The notes: generated by a model not told the origin, from the letters alone. A DNA stretch of 64,000 nt from Closterium sp. NIES-65 (GCA_948144175.1 CANXME010002307.1:1137001-1201000); one strand, 5' to 3'; shown: positions 20,848 through 34,253, counted from the stretch's first letter. Made by a program: numbers and translations.

Positions 20848-22807
20848 CATACTGAGGGTCGTGCTGTTGACTTTGAGGTCTGGGTCGATGACCTCTAGCT
20901 GTTCTTACAGTGCGATAGGGCAGACGGACTCTCACTGTTCGATCTCACCTCTGGTGTCTCTCCTGCCCCGCCTGCTACTGCTGACAGCACTGTTCGCTCA
21001 CACTGGGCCACGCGCGATGCTGCTGCACGTCTTGCTGTGCGTCGCCACTTACCGACCACTGAGCGTGCGCACTTTAGCCAGTACAAGAGTGCTAAGACCT
21101 TGTACGACGCTGTAGTTGCACGCTACTCTTCCCCTGCCACTAGTGCGCTTAGCCGCCTCATGCTACCGTACGTGTTCCCTGACCTTGCTACCTTTCCGAC
21201 AGTCGCTGACCTCATTACGCACCTTCACACTAGTGATACTTGCTACCGCGCTGCACTTCCTGCTGAGTTCTCCGCCAAGAACTCCCTCCCCCATGTACAT
21301 TACCCTCTACTACGTAGTCACCCGGCTCCCTGACTCCCTTTGCTTAGTCAGGGACCACTTCCTCTCAGTTTGCCCCACCACACTCACTGTTGACCTCCTC
21401 GAGGAGCGCCTCCTAGTAGCAGAGAAGAGCATAGTCGCTGTAGGAGCCTCTCGTGGTGACCCTTGCACCCCCGTCTTTGAGGGGTGTTCTCCCTCCCCCC
21501 TCTTGCCCTCTGTTGCTTCTGCTGCTGCGGCCGACCTCGTTGGTTTCGAGTCGGTCGGCACTGCGTCTGCCCCTAGCGGGAAGCGCCGCACCGGCAAGGG
21601 CAAGGAGGGCAAGGGCGCTGGGGGGGGCAGTGGGGGCGGTGGAGGTGGTGGTGGAGGCAGTGGAGGTGGTGGGGGTGGTGGTGGGAGTGGTGGCGGGGGT
21701 GGAGGTGTCGATGGCAGCAGTGGAGGCGGAGGGGGCGGCGGTGGTGGCGGAGGGAGCAAAGGCGGCGGCGGCGGCGGTGGCGGAGGCGGCGGAGGTGGCG
21801 GAGGCGGCGGAGGTGGCGATGGAGTTGGTCGCGGCTCTACGTAGAGGAGTGGCTCCAGTGGTGGTAAGAGCCTGCAGCAGTAGCGCGGTCGTGAGACCCT
21901 GTCCCCTCAGTAGCTTCGTGAGTGGTACGTTGGGCGTCAGCGGGGTGGGGGTACTGGTCCCTGCACCTACGTCCTCCGTACAGGCGACCGCGCTGGTGAG
22001 CAGTGCGGGGGCACGCACTCCACCCATCGCTGCATTCGGCCATCTGGCGGACGCTTGGCGTCATCAGTTCACTAATGCCACTGAGATCCCTCGCTGGGGA
22101 GAGCTGTCTAGGGCGGGAGTAACTATCTTTGATCTTGACTATAATGCTATTCTTGATGCCATGTATGCTGTGTCTACTAGTGATGAGGGTGACTGTTACC
22201 TGTGTGTTTTGCCTGACCCAGGCATTGAGGCTGGTGCTCTATGTGCTGGTGAGACTTCTGCTTCAGGTGCTAGTGTGTCTGCTGCCCCAGGTGCTGGTGA
22301 GTCTGCTCTCTAAGGTACCACGTTGGCTCAGGCCTTGCACACCTTCACCCTTGACTCAGGTGCTTCCCGCTCCTTCTTTCGAGACCGCACCACGCTTACG
22401 CCGCTTAGTCGGCCGGTTGCGGTCTCCCTGGCGGACCCCTCTGGGGGTCCTGTCCTTGCTAGCTTCTCCACTGTCTTACTGTGTCCTTTGCCCGTCTGGA
22501 AGCCTTCTGTTGTGCACAGGGCATCCGCCAGACCTTCACGCTTACGGCCTCTCCACAGCAAAATGGGATTGCTGAGCGCCGCATTGGCACGGTCATGGAC
22601 ATCGCTTGTACGTCCATGATCCATGCAGCTGCTCCCCATTTTCTGTGGCCGTTTGTGGTTCAGTACGCGGCGCATCAGCTCAAACTTCAGCCCCGGGTCT
22701 CCTTGCCAGAGACCTCCCCCACCTTGCAGTGGACGAGGAAGGTTGGTGATGCATCTGCGTTTCGGGTCTGGGGATCTCGAGCGTTTGTCCGCGTCTTGTT
22801 AGCGCTG
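20848..22807 (+). pseudogene. C2a: copia gag, protease stub and integrase, internally deleted
   Basis: Gag lacks its first ~10 codons: a deletion joins the base before the ATG to the equivalent of codon 11 near 20848. Recognisable Gag runs through AHFSQYKSAKTLYDAVVARY, a glycine-rich linker (21620-21830) and a zinc region with frame breaks. Protease TLDSGASRSFF (about 22350) is followed at about 22490 by a jump straight to late integrase (GIRQTFTLTASPQQNGIAE), dropping the HHCC domain and two catalytic positions. At 22807 the sequence jumps back to a Gag glycine linker. Not functional. Confidence 0.8.
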
Positions 22808-25800
22808 CGGTGGCGGCGGAGGCGGGGGTGGCGGCGGTGGAGGTGGTCGGAGTGGCTCGTCCCAGCGGAGCAGCACTGGGGGTGGTCAGCGCCAGCAGCA
22901 GCAGCAGCGCTCTCGCGACGTCCCCGCCCCTCAGCAGCTCCTTGAGTGGTACTCGCAGCGTCAACGTGGTGGGGCGTTCGGTCCCTGCACCTACGTCCTT
23001 CGCACCGGCGACCGCGCGGGTGAGCAGTGTGGGGGCACCCACACCGCCCGCCGCTGCTTTGCCCGCCTCACCGACGCTTGGCGCCAGCAGTTTCCGGAGG
23101 CCTCTGAGATCCCCCGCTGAGGAGAGCTGTCTAGGGCTGGTGTAGCTATCTTTGATCTTGACTTTGATGCTATCCTTGCTGCCATGTATGCTGTGACGGT
23201 TAGTGATGAAGGTGACTGTTACCGGTGTTTCCCGCCCGACCCGGGCATTGGTACTGCTGTGTTAGGTGCCAATGAGGCTGCTGCTCTAGGTGCCAGTGCG
23301 TCTGTGCTCTCAGGTACTAGTGAGTCTGCACTCTCAGGTACTACGTCGGCTTCGGCCTCTCACACCTTCACCCTTGACTCTGGGGCGTCTCGCTCCTTCT
23401 TTCGGGACCGCACCACTCTCACGCCGCTTAGTCGGCCGGTTGCGGTGTCCCTGGCTGACCCCTCTGGGGGTCCTGTCCTGTCTCGTTTCTCCACAGTCCT
23501 CCCGTGTCCGGCGGCTCCCTCTGGCACCCTCTCTGGTCTCTACCTCCCCTCGTTCTCTACGAACCTGGTGAGTGGTGCTGACCTACAGGATGTGGGTGTC
23601 CACCAGTTCACTCCTGCTCGTCAGCGGGTGACACACTGCACAGAGGCCAGCACAGGTCGCCACCTGGCTACGTTTACACGTCAGCCAGGGTCGAGCCTGT
23701 ACACACTGACCACTGCTTCTCCTCCAGGTACTGAGTCGGGTAGAGTCCCTTCGTCTGGTCAGGTGTTTGCTGCAGCGTCCAGATCTGGTCCTGAGTCTGC
23801 CCCCTGTTCGTGTCGCCGTCTGTCTCACGAGACCCTCCTCTGGCACCACCGCCTTGGCCACCCCTCTCTGCTTCGGCTCAGAGGCATGGCCTCCCGTCTT
23901 CTTGTGTCTGGTCTCCCCCGGTCCCTCCCTCCCCTTCCTCAGGGCCCTGGCCCTGCCTGTGTCCCCTGTGTCGAGGGGCGCCAGCGTGCTGCCCCTCACT
24001 CCTCCCAGTTTCCTCCGACAGAGGCTCCGTTGCAGACACTTCACATGGACGTGTGGGGCCCTGCCCGCGTCCGTGGACTAGGTCACGAGCGCTACTTCCT
24101 TTTGGTGGTTGACGACTACTCGCGTTACACCACGGTCTTCCCCTTGCGCAGCAAGGGTGATGTCACTAAGGTGCTGATCGACTGGATCCGCGCAGCTCGT
24201 CTTCAGCTCAGGCAGAGCTTTAGCTCGGACTTTCCTGTGTTGCGTCTGCACTCGGACAGAGGCGCAGAGTTCTCCTCTGGCCTTCTGCGTGCCTACTGTC
24301 GTGCGCGAGGCATCCGTCAGACCTTCACGCTTCCGGACTCACCGCAGCAAAATGGGATTGCAGAGCGCCGCATTGGCATGGTCATGGACGTCGCTCGTAC
24401 GTCTATGATGCATGCGGCTGCCCCCCATTTTCTGTGGCCGTTTGCGGTCAGGTACGCGGCGCATCAGATCAACCTCCACCCCAGGGTCTCCAAGCCGGAG
24501 ACCTCCCCAGCCCTGCTGTGGACGGGGAAGGTTGGCGATGCGTCGGCGTTCCGGGTCTGGGGATCTCGGGCGTTTGTCCGCGACTTGTCTGCGAACAAGT
24601 TGTCCCCTCGCGCTGCTCCCTGCCTCTTCCTGGGGTTCCCCCATGACGCCCCTGGGTGGCAGTTCTACCACCCCACCTCTCACCGTGTTCTGTCCTCCCA
24701 GGACGTCACGTTCGACGAGTCGGTACCCTACTACCGCCTCTTCCCCTACCGCACTCCGTCCCTCCCCCCGCCCCCGCTCTTCTTAGTACCAGGTCCCCCC
24801 CCGGTCGACCCCCTCCCCCCTCAGGGTCCTGCCCCTTCAGGTGTGTCCCAGGTAGACGCGGTCGAGCCTGTCGAGGTCACTGGTGACTCTGGTGCTGCTG
24901 CGGGTGCTGGGCCTGGGGGTGTTGAGACTGGAGGTGCTACGCCTGGAGGTGCTTTGCCTGGGGGTGCTGAGACTGGGGGTGCTGAGCCTGGGGGTGCTGA
25001 GCCTGGGGGTGCTGAGCCTAGGGATGCTGAGCATGGGGGTGCTGAGCCTGGGGGTACTGTGCCTGGGGGTGCTGAGCCTGGGGGTGCTGAGCCTGGAGGT
25101 ACTACGCCTGGAGGTGCTTTGCCTGGGGGTGCTGAGACTGGAGTTTCTTCGCCTGGAGGTTCTTCGGGTGCTTCATTTCGCCGGGAGCCACTCTCCCCAC
25201 AAGAGCTGCGTGAGTGGTTTGCCCGGCGCTGGAGGCGTGCTGCAGGTGCTGGAGGTTCTTCGACTACTGAGGGTGCTGCTGCCGCGGGTCCCGGAGGTGC
25301 TCGTCCTGGGAGTCCTGGAGCTGCAGGGCCTGCGGGTTCGACTCGAGCTGGTGCTGCTGAGGGTGGTGACGCTGAGACTGTCACTGGCGGTCCAACTGGC
25401 GGTGCTCCTGGTCCTGCTGGAGGTTCTGGATCTGCTGGAGGTGCTACAGGGGGTTCCGATGCTGCTGGAGGTGCTGCTGGAGCGGGTGCTCCTGCTGGGG
25501 GTACTGGTGCTGTCCCTGCTGTTTCTGGCGTCGCCACGCGGCCCCGACCGTACTTCGTTCCGCTCATGCAGCAAGTTCTTGGTCTTACACTTTCTTCTGG
25601 TCCTCCTCCTTCTCCCTTAGCGGGTCCACAGCCTGTCCTGTCGCAGTCACAGCTACAGCCTGCCTCCCCTTTGCCTGCTCCTTCTCCCTACACTGGTCCG
25701 ACTAGAGGTCTTACTGAGCGTCGTGAGCCTGCGTCTCGTCCTTTGTCGCCTGTTCGTACTACGCGCACTAGTGGTCGTGGTTCGCGTCAGCGTCCACCTC

Positions 25801-27802
25801 TTGTCCCTGGCACGCACCGGATGTCTCTGCGTCCGTCCACTGCTCCTCTACGTGCCCCTTTGCCTTCTCCTCCTGCTTCCTCTCTTCCTGCTCTTTCCGA
25901 CCCGGAGTCGGACTCTCTTCGTGCTGCCAGTCCTACTGTCATGCGTCTACTTGCTACTGCTGTCACTGACCCCTCTTTCGAGTCTTGTGCTGCGTCTGCC
26001 CTTGTCACTGAGCTCGTCGACTTTGCTGCGCGCTGTCGTCTAGACTTCGCTGCTAGTCTTGTCGCTGAGTCTGAGTCTGCCTGTCCTCCCTTCGTCGAGG
26101 GTGAGTGTGCCCTTGGCACGGACGTCCTTGAGGACAGGCAGGAGGAGTTCCATTGTCTGGCCGCCGCTTCACCTCATCTCGCGTCTGTACTGCTCGCCCC
26201 TGAGGGAGACCCGGATGCACTAGACATCCCGATTCCGCGCTCTTACGCGGAGGCGATAGAGGGTCCCTACTCCTCTCAGTGGCAGGCAGCTATGGATGCA
26301 GAGATGGCTTCCTGGAAGTCCACAGGCACCTACGTTGACGCTGTTCCCCCTCCTGGGGCGAACATAGTCAGTGGCATGTGGATCTTCAGGGTGAAGCGGC
26401 CGCCGGGTTCTCCGCCTGTCTTCAAGGCGCGTTACGTGGCTCGTGGCTTCAGTCAGCGGCAGGGAGTTGACTACTTTCAGACCTTCTCCCCCACCTCGAA
26501 GATGACCACTCTTCGGGTACTGCTGCACGTTGCTGCTCACCGTGACTACGAGCTGCACTCTCTCGACTGAAGCACTGCTTTCTTGCAATGCAGCCTTCAC
26601 GAGGAGATCTGGTTGCATCGCCCACCTGGCTTCACTGGGTCTTTTCCTCCTGGCACCCAGTGGAGCCTCCGGCGGCCAGTCTACGGTCTCCGCCAGGCAC
26701 CGCGTGAGTGGCACGACACGCTGAGGACTACACTTGCGGCTCTTGGGTTTGCTCCCTCTACTGCCGACCCGTCGCTGTTTCTGCGCACCGACACTTCTCT
26801 GCCGCCGTTCTTCATCCTCGTATACGTCGACCACTTGGTCTTTGCCACAGCTAACACTGCTGGACTCGCCCACGTGAAGTCCGAGCTGCAGAAGAGACAC
26901 ACGTGCACAGACCTGGGTGAACTGCGCAGCTACCTTGGCTTGCAGATCACCCGGGACAGAGCACGGCGCACCATTACCCTGACTCAGTCACACATGGTGC
27001 AGCAGGTCCTTCAGCGCTTCGGCTTCACGTACTCCTCGCCTCAGGCCACTCCTCTGCCTACTCGCCACTCGCTCTCAGCTCTGCCTTCGGATGAGTCCGT
27101 AGAGTCGAGTGGCCCGTATGCAGAGCTTGTTGGCTGCCTCATGTACCTGATGACCTGCACACGACCTGACCTTGCATACCCTCTTAGCATTCTCGCACGC
27201 TATGTTGCTCCTGGGAGACACCGACCAGAGCACATGGCTGTAGCGAAGAGGGTGTTGCGCTACTTGTGGAGTACGTCGGGCATGGGGCTAGTGCTTGGAG
27301 GGCGCAGTCCAGTGGTCCTCACTGGGCACGCGGACGCTTCTTGGGCTGACGACCAGGCTACGCAGCGGTCGTCACAGGGTTACACCTTCAGCCTTGGTTC
27401 CGGCTCTATTTCGTGGCGGGCTACCCGCTCGTCTTCTGTTCTCGGCTCCAGTTGTGAGGCTGAGATCTACGCCAGGGCTATGGCTGCCCAGAGCTTCGCT
27501 GGCTCACCTACCTGCTGACCGACCTTGGAGAGCCGCCTCGTTCTCCTCCAGTCGTGTACGTAGACAAAAAGGCCATGCTGGCCTTGTGTCGAGAGCAGCG
27601 ACTGGAGCACAGGACAAAGCACATTTCTCTCCGCTACTTTCTTGCTCGTGAGCTACAGCAGCGTGGACAGTTGCGACTTGCGTACGTGGCCTCTGAGGCC
27701 AACACTGCTGATGTCTTCACCAAGGCACTTGCGCCTTGTGATCATCAGCGTTGTTGCACGCAGCTGGGTCTTGTGCCTGTCTTGCCTCACTTGCTCACTT
27801 CT
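22808..27802 (+). pseudogene. C2b: copia gag C-terminus to RNase H
   Basis: Starts inside the glycine linker. The zinc motif GPCTYVLRTGDRAGEQCGG...RCF is intact. A TGA at 23118-23120 precedes a long frame (23184-26570) holding protease TLDSGAS, the HHCC region, integrase with HMDVWGP, HSDRGAE and NGIAE, an Ala/Gly-rich linker, and the N-terminal half of RT. A TGA at 26568-26570 interrupts RT; the frame continues 26583-27518. The RT box reads YVDH, so a catalytic Asp is lost. RNase H ends with NTADVFTKAL (about 27710). The inversion breakpoint follows at about 27802. Confidence 0.85.
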
Positions 27803-30800
27803 GGTCGTCAGCCCAAGAAGCGTTTGCGTGCCCAGTGAGGACCACTGGACTCTGCCCTCCAAGCACTAGCCCCATGCCCGACGTACTGCACAAGTAGCGC
27901 AACACCCTCTCGCTGCAGCCATGTGCTCTGGTCGGTGTCTCCCAGGAGCAACATAGCGTGCAAGAATGCTAAGAGGGTATGCAAGGTCAGGTCGTGTGCA
28001 GGTCATCAGCTACATGAGGCAGCTAACAAGCTATGGGTACGGGCCACTCGACTCTACTGACTCATCCGAAGGCAGAGCTGAGAGCGAGTGGAGAGTAGGC
28101 AGAGGAGTGGCCTGAGGCAAGGAGTACGTGAAGCCGAAGCGCTGAAGGACCTGCTGCACCATGTGTCACTGAGTCAGGGTAATGGTGCGGCGTGCTCTAT
28201 CCGGGGTGATCTGCAAGCCAAGGTAGCTGCGCAGTTCACCCAGGTCTGTGCACGTGTGTCTCTTCTGCAGCTCCGACTTCACGTGGGCGAGTCCAGCAGT
28301 GTCAGCAATGGCAAAGACCAAGTCGTCGATGTACACGAGGATCTAGAACGGTGGCAGAGAGGTGTCGGTGTGCAGAAACAGCGACGGGTCGGCAGTAGAG
28401 GGAGCAAACCCAAGAGCCGCAAGCGTAGTCCTCAGTGTGTCGTGCCACTCGCGCGGTGCCTGGCGGAGACCGTAGACTAGCCGTCGGAGGCTCCACTGGG
28501 TGCCAGGAGGGGAAGTCCTAGTGAAGCCAGGTGGACGGCGCAGCCAGATCTCCTCGTGCAGGCTCCCCTGCAAGAAAGCAGTGCTGAAGTCAAGGGAGTG
28601 AAGCTCGTAGTCACGCTGAGCGGCTATGTGTAGCAGCACCCGAAGAGTGGTCATCTTCGGGGTGGGAGAGAAGGTCTGAAAGTAGTCAACTCCCTGCCGC
28701 TGACTGAAGCCACGAGCCACGTACCGCACCTTGAAGACAGGTGGAGAACCTGGCGGCCGCTTCACCCTGAAGATCCACATGCCACTGACGATGTTTGCCC
28801 CAGGAGGGGGAACTGTGTCAACATAGGTGCTTGTGGACTTCCAGGAAGCCATCTCTGCATCCATAGCTGCCTGCAACTGAGAGGAGTAGGGACCCTCTAC
28901 GGCCTCCGCGTAAGAGCGCGGATTCGGGATGTCAAGTGCATCCGGGTCTCCCTCAGGGGTAAGCAGTACGGACAAGAGATGAGGTGAAGCAGCAGCCAGA
29001 CACTGGAACTCCTCCTGTCTGTCCTCAAGGACGTCCGTGCCAAGAGCACACTCACCCCCGACGGACGGAGGACAGACAGACGCAGACTCAACAACAAGAC
29101 AAGCAGCGTAGTCTAGACGACAGCGAGCAGCAAAGTCGACGAGCTCAGCAACAAGAGCAGACGCTGCAGTGGACTCAAAGGAGGGGTCAGTGACGACAGT
29201 AGCAAGGAGACGCGTGACAGTAGGGCTGGCAGCAGGAAGAGAGTCCGACTCCGGGTCGGCAAGTGCAAGAAGAGAGGACGCAGGAGGAGAAGGCAAAGGG
29301 GCACGCAGAGGAGCAGTGGATGGACGCAGTGACATCCGGTGCGTGCCAGGGACAGGAGGAGGACGCTGACGCGAACCGCGACCACTAGTGCGCGCAGCAC
29401 GAACAGGCGACGCAGGACGAGACGCAGGCTCACGACGCTCTGCAAGACCTCCAGTAGGACCAGTGTAGGGAGAAGGAGCAGGCAGTGGGGAGGCCGGCAG
29501 AAGCTGTTACTGGGACTGGACAGGCAGTGGACACTCTAAGGGAGGAGGAAGACCAAGAACCTGCTGAAGGAGCGGAACGATGCACGGCCGAGGCCGCGCG
29601 GCGACTCTAGACACAGCTGGGACAGCACCAGCGCCAACACCACCGCCAGCTGCAGGACCTCCAGCAGCACCAGCAGCACCCCCAGCAGAACCGTCTCCAG
29701 GACTGACAGCAGTAGCCTCAGCGCCAACACCCTCAGCAGCTCCAGCTCCAGGCAAACCCGCAGGCCCAGCAGCTCCAGTACTCGCGGCACGAGCACCTCC
29801 GGAACCGTCGGCACCAGCACCCTCAGCAGCTGAAGAAGCTCCAGCAGTACGCCTCCAGCGCCGCGCAAACCACTCACGCAGCTCCTGTGGAGAGAGTGGC
29901 TCCCGCCGAGGCGAAGCACCCGGAGAACCTCCAGGCCCTGCACGAGCAGGCCCAGCGGCCGCCGGCTCTGCACCCTTAGGCTCAGCAGCTCCACACGTGG
30001 CAACCCCAGGCTCAGCACCTCCAGACGTAGGACCTCCAGGCTTAGCACCCCCAGGCGTAGCACCCCTAGGCTCAGCACCCCCAGGCGTAGCACCCCCAAG
30101 CTCAGCACCCCCAGGCGCAGCACCCCCAAGCTCAGCACCCCCAAGCTCAGCACTCACAGCAGCACCAGAGTCACCAGTAACCTCGACCGGCTCGACCGCG
30201 TCTACCTGGGACACACCTAAAGGGGCAGGACCCTGAGGGGGGAGGGGGTCTACCGAGGGGGGACCTGGCACAAAGAAGAGCGGTGGCGGGGGGAGGGAAG
30301 GAGTGCGTTCAGGGAAGAGGCGGTAGTCGGGGACCGACTCGTCAAGCGTGACGTCCTAAGAGGACCGAACACGACGAGAGGTGGGGTGGTAGAACTGCCA
30401 CCCTGGCGCGTGAGGGGGGAAGCCAAGGAAGACACAAGGAGCAGCACGAGGGGACAGCTTGTCCGCAGACAAGTCGCGGACAAACGACCGAGATCCCCAG
30501 ACACGGAACGCAGACACATCGCCTACCTTCCCCGTCCACAGCAAAGCTGGGGAGGTCTCCGGCCTGGAGACCCTGGGGTGAAGGTTAATCTTATGCGCCG
30601 CGTACCGAACCGCAAATGGCCACAGAAAATGGGGGGCAGCCGCATGCATCATGGACGTACGAGCGACGTCCATGACCATGCCAATGCGGCACTCAGCAAT
30701 CCCATTTTGGTGTGGAGAGTCCGGAAGCGTAAAGGTCTGGTGGATGCCTCGCGCACGGCAGTAGGCTCGCAGAAGGCCAGAGGAGAACTCTTCGCCTCTG

Positions 30801-33219
30801 TCAGAGTGCAGACGCAGAACAGGAAAGTCCGAGCCGAAGGTCCTCCTGAGCTGGAGACGAGGTGCGCGGATCCAGTCGAACAACACCGCAGTGACATCGC
30901 CCTTGCTGCGCAAGGGGAAGACTGTGGTGTAACGCGAGTAGTCGTCAACCACCAGCAGAAAGTAGCGCTCGTGACCCTGTCCACGGACGCGGGCCGGGCC
31001 CCACACGTCCATGTGAAGCGTCTGCAGCGGGGCCTCTGTCGGGGGAAACGGAGAGGAGTGAGGAGCAGCCCGTAGCCGCCCCTCGACACAGGGGACATAG
31101 GATGGACCAGGCCCCGAAGGAAGGGGAGGGAGGGACCGGGGAAGACCAGAGACAACGACACGGAAAGCCATGCCTCGGAGACGAGGCAGGGAGGGGTGAC
31201 CAAGACGGTGGTGCCACAAGAGAGTCTCGTGAGACAGGAGGCGACACGAGCAGAGGGCAGACTCAGGACCACACCTGGATGCTGCAGCAAACACCGGACC
31301 CGACGCAGCTACCTGACCAGACGCAGGGACAGGAGGAGACTCAATGGTCAGGGTGTAGAGGCTCGACCCCGGCCGACGCGTAAACGTGGCCAGGTGCCGG
31401 CCTGTGTGAGCTTCCGAGCAGTGGGTCACCCGCTGACTCGCAGGAGTAAACTAGTGAACCCCCGCATCCTGCAGGTCAGCACCATTCACCAAGTTCGTAG
31501 AGAACGAGGGGAGGTAAAGACCAGACAAGGTGCCAGAGGGGGCAGCCGGACACGGGAGGACAGTGGAGAAGTGAGAGAGGACAGGATCCCCAGAGGGGTT
31601 TGCCAGGGAGACTGCAACCGGTCGACCAAGCGGCGTGAGTGTAGTGCGGTCTCGAAAGAAGGAGCGAGAAGCCCCTAAGTCAAGTGTGAAGGTGAGGGAG
31701 GCCGAAGCCGACGCGGTACCTGAGAGCGCAGACTCACCAGTACCTGAGGACACAGACGCACTGGCACCTAGAGCAACAGCCGCACTAGCACCTAGAGCAG
31801 CAGCCTCACCAGCACCTAGAGCAGCAGTCTCAATGCCTGGATCGGGCGGGAAGCACCGGTAACAGTCACCCTCGTCACTATAAGTCACAGCATACATGGC
31901 AGCAAGAATAGCATCAAAGTCAAAATCAAAGATAGCTACACCTGCCCTAGAGAGCTCTCCCCAGCGGGGGATCTCAGCGGCCTCCGAGAACTGGTGACGC
32001 CAAGCATCCGTCAGGTAGCCAAAGCAGCGCTGGGTGGAGTGGGCACCCCCACACTGCTCACCCACGCGGTCGCCGGTGCGAAGGACGTAGGTGCACGGAC
32101 CAAAACCCCCACCACACTGACGCGCAGCGTACCACTCACGGAGCTGCTGAGGTGGGGGGATGTCCCGAGAACGCTGGTACTGCTGCTGCTGGCGCTGACC
32201 ACCACCGGAGCCGCTCCGCTGCGAAGCGCCACCCCGACCAGCTCCACCTCCTCCACCACCGCCTCCTCCACCTCCGCCACCACCGCCGCCTCCGCTCCCA
32301 CCACTACCGCCTGGCCTCCACTGCTGCCACCGACACCTCCACCCCTGCCACCACTCCCACCGCCACCCCCACTCCCTCCGCTGCCTCCACCGCCACCTCC
32401 GCCACCCCCGCTAGCTCCACCCGCGCCCTTGCCCCCTTTGCCCTTGCCAGAGCGGCGTCTCCCGCTAGGGGCAGACGCCGCACCGACTGACTCAAGACCA
32501 ACAAGGTTGGCCGCAGCAGCAGAGGCGACAGAGGGCAAAAGGGGGGAAGGGGAACACCCCTCAAAGATGGGGGTGCGAGGGTCACCATGAGAGGCTCCTA
32601 CAGCGACTATGCTCTTCTCCGCTGCTAGGAGGGCCTTCTCTAGGAGGTCAACAGTGAGAGTGGTGGGACAGACCGAGAGGAAGTGGTCCCTGACAACACG
32701 AAGGGAGTCAAGGAGGCGCGTGACTATATAATAGAGAGTGATGTACATGGGGGGGGGGTTCTTGGCGCAGAACTCAGCAGGAAGCGCAGCGCGGTAGCGA
32801 GTGTCACTAGTGCGGAGGTGTGTAATGAGGTCAGCGACTTTGGGAAAGGCAGCAAGGTCAGGAAAGAGGTACGGTAGCATGAGGCGGCTCAGTGCAGCAG
32901 TGGCAGGGGAAGAGTAGCGCGCAACTACGGCGTCGTACAAGGCCTGAGCACTCTTGTACTGACTAAAGTGTGCGCGCTCAATGGTAGGCAGGTGGCGACG
33001 CACAGCAAGACGTGCAGCAGCATCGCGAGTGGCCCACTGGGGGCGAAGAGTGGCGTCGGCATCGGCAGCAGGGGCAGGGGAGGCACCAGAGGTGAGGTCA
33101 AAGAGGGAGAGACCGTCTGCCCTATCGCACTGTAGGAAAAGCTGCTGGTCATCTACCCAGACCTAAAAGTCAATGGCCCGACCCTCAGCGTCAAAAGCGA
33201 GAACACTGGGGGTGGCCAT
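27803..33219 (-). pseudogene. C3 gag-pol polyprotein, broken
   Basis: ATG at 33219 gives MATPSVLAFDAEGRAIDF, then a TAG. Gag from about 33003 reads through NPPPMYITLYYIV without the frameshift seen in C1, then shifts frame in the glycine linker (32440-32290). The zinc end reads GEQCGGAHSTQRCF. The protease box is TLDLGAS instead of DSGAS, so it is probably inactive. Integrase (31429-30356) holds HHLGHPS-type, HMDVWGP, HSDRGEE and NGIAE motifs. The linker is rich in GGAEP-like units. RT (29335-28150) has a stop just before a YIDD box. Truncated in RNase H. Confidence 0.85.
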
Positions 33220-34130
33220 GACAGCAGTAGGCTAGCAGTGCTAACTGTAGGACAGGGGCAGTGCAGTGACAGAAGCGCTGCTCTCAGCAGACAGGGCGGT
33301 TCGGGCAGCTCGGCAGCACAGCAGCACGTCAACACGACGGCTCGGGCGACTCGGGCAGCTCAGCAGCAACTGCGGCTCGACAGCACCAGCGGCTCGGCTC
33401 CTCTGCGGCTCAGGCGGCTTGAGCGGCTCGGGCGGCTCAGGCGGCTTGGGCGGCTCGGGCGGCTCGGGCGGCTCGGGCGGTTCGGGCGGCTCGGACGGCT
33501 TGGGCGGCTCGGGCGGCTCGGGCGGCTCGGGCGGTTTGGGCGGCTCGGGCGGAACGGACGGCTCGGGCGGCTTGGTAGGGCGGCGGGGCCGCAGCGAAGG
33601 GCGGCGGGGCCGCAGCGAAGGGCGGCGGGGCCGCAGCGAATGGCGGCGGGGCCGCAAGGTAGGCGGCGGGGCCGCAGCGAGAGGGGCGGCGGGGCTGTAG
33701 CGAAGGGCGGCGGGGCCGCAGCAAAGGGCGGCGGGGCCGCAGCGAAGGGTGGCAGGGCCGCAGGGAAGGGCGGCAGGGCCTTAGGGAAGGGCGGCGGGGC
33801 CGCAGCGAAGGGCGGCGGGGCCGCAGCGAAGGGCGGCGGGGCCGCAGTGAAGGGCGGCAGGGCCGCAGCGAAGGGCGTCGGGGCCGCAGCAAAGGGCGGC
33901 GGGGCCGAGACAGGGCGGCGCCGGGGCCGTAGGGCTAGGCGACGGGGCCGCTAGGACGATGGGGCCGCCAGGGCGTCGGGGCCGCTAGGGCGACGGGGCC
34001 ACTAGGGCGGCGCGACGCAGTGAGAGAGAGGAGCGCGACTCGGGCTGAGCGCGCTCCGGGCAGGAAAAAAAAAAAAATCGATGTGGTGGGCCCTAGGCAC
34101 AGTTCCCGCTAGGGAACCTGCTCGATACCA
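33220..34130 (-). other. C3 leader: primer site, palindrome, GC-rich repeats
   Basis: Same architecture as C1: primer site (34117-34130), GGGCCCACC, an A/T run (T-rich on the minus strand), a near-perfect copy of the GAGCGCGCTC palindrome (about 34045-34062), then repeats of GGCGGGGCCGCAGCGAAG type (33560-34010). Confidence 0.65.
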
Positions 34131-34253
34131 TGAGAAAACTGAAACGAGAATGATTGACTAGGGAACGAAAGTGATACAAATATGCAACCCTAGAAATGTG
34201 TACCCCATATAGTCTACCCCACTATAGCCTACACAACATTATAATTTGAGACA
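34131..34253 (-). repeat. C3 5' LTR
   Basis: 123 bp, related to the C1 and C2 LTRs through AGTGGGGTA and GGGGTAC blocks. It ends TTTTCTCA before the primer site. Confidence 0.85.

Larger units (their letters stand above)
19688..27802 (+). mobile_element. C2: copia element, left part (right end lies inside the inversion)
   Basis: The 129-bp 5' LTR (19688-19816) matches the 129-bp LTR at 36204-36332, which is in opposite orientation. The 5-bp flanks TGGTC (19683-19687) and its complement GACCA (36199-36203) form one TSD split by the inversion. Inside, two partial copia bodies are joined head to tail at 22807/22808. The plus-oriented part ends at about 27802. Confidence 0.8.
27803..34253 (-). 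mobile_element. C3: copia element inserted in G2 gag, 3'-truncated
   Basis: The 123-bp 5' LTR (34131-34253) starts TGTCTCAAATTATAATG on the minus strand and is followed by primer site TGGTATCGAGCAGG. Leader, gag, protease, integrase, RT and part of RNase H follow leftward. It ends at 27803 within the block corresponding to TGHADASWADD. Its 3' LTR is absent, so its TSD cannot be read. Confidence 0.85.

Noticed and set aside
27803-28200. Fold-back (self-primed) inverted duplication at the left break
   Set aside because: Both arms are copia, so it looks like a hairpin, but the two split TSDs and the G2 halves require a true inversion of the whole block.
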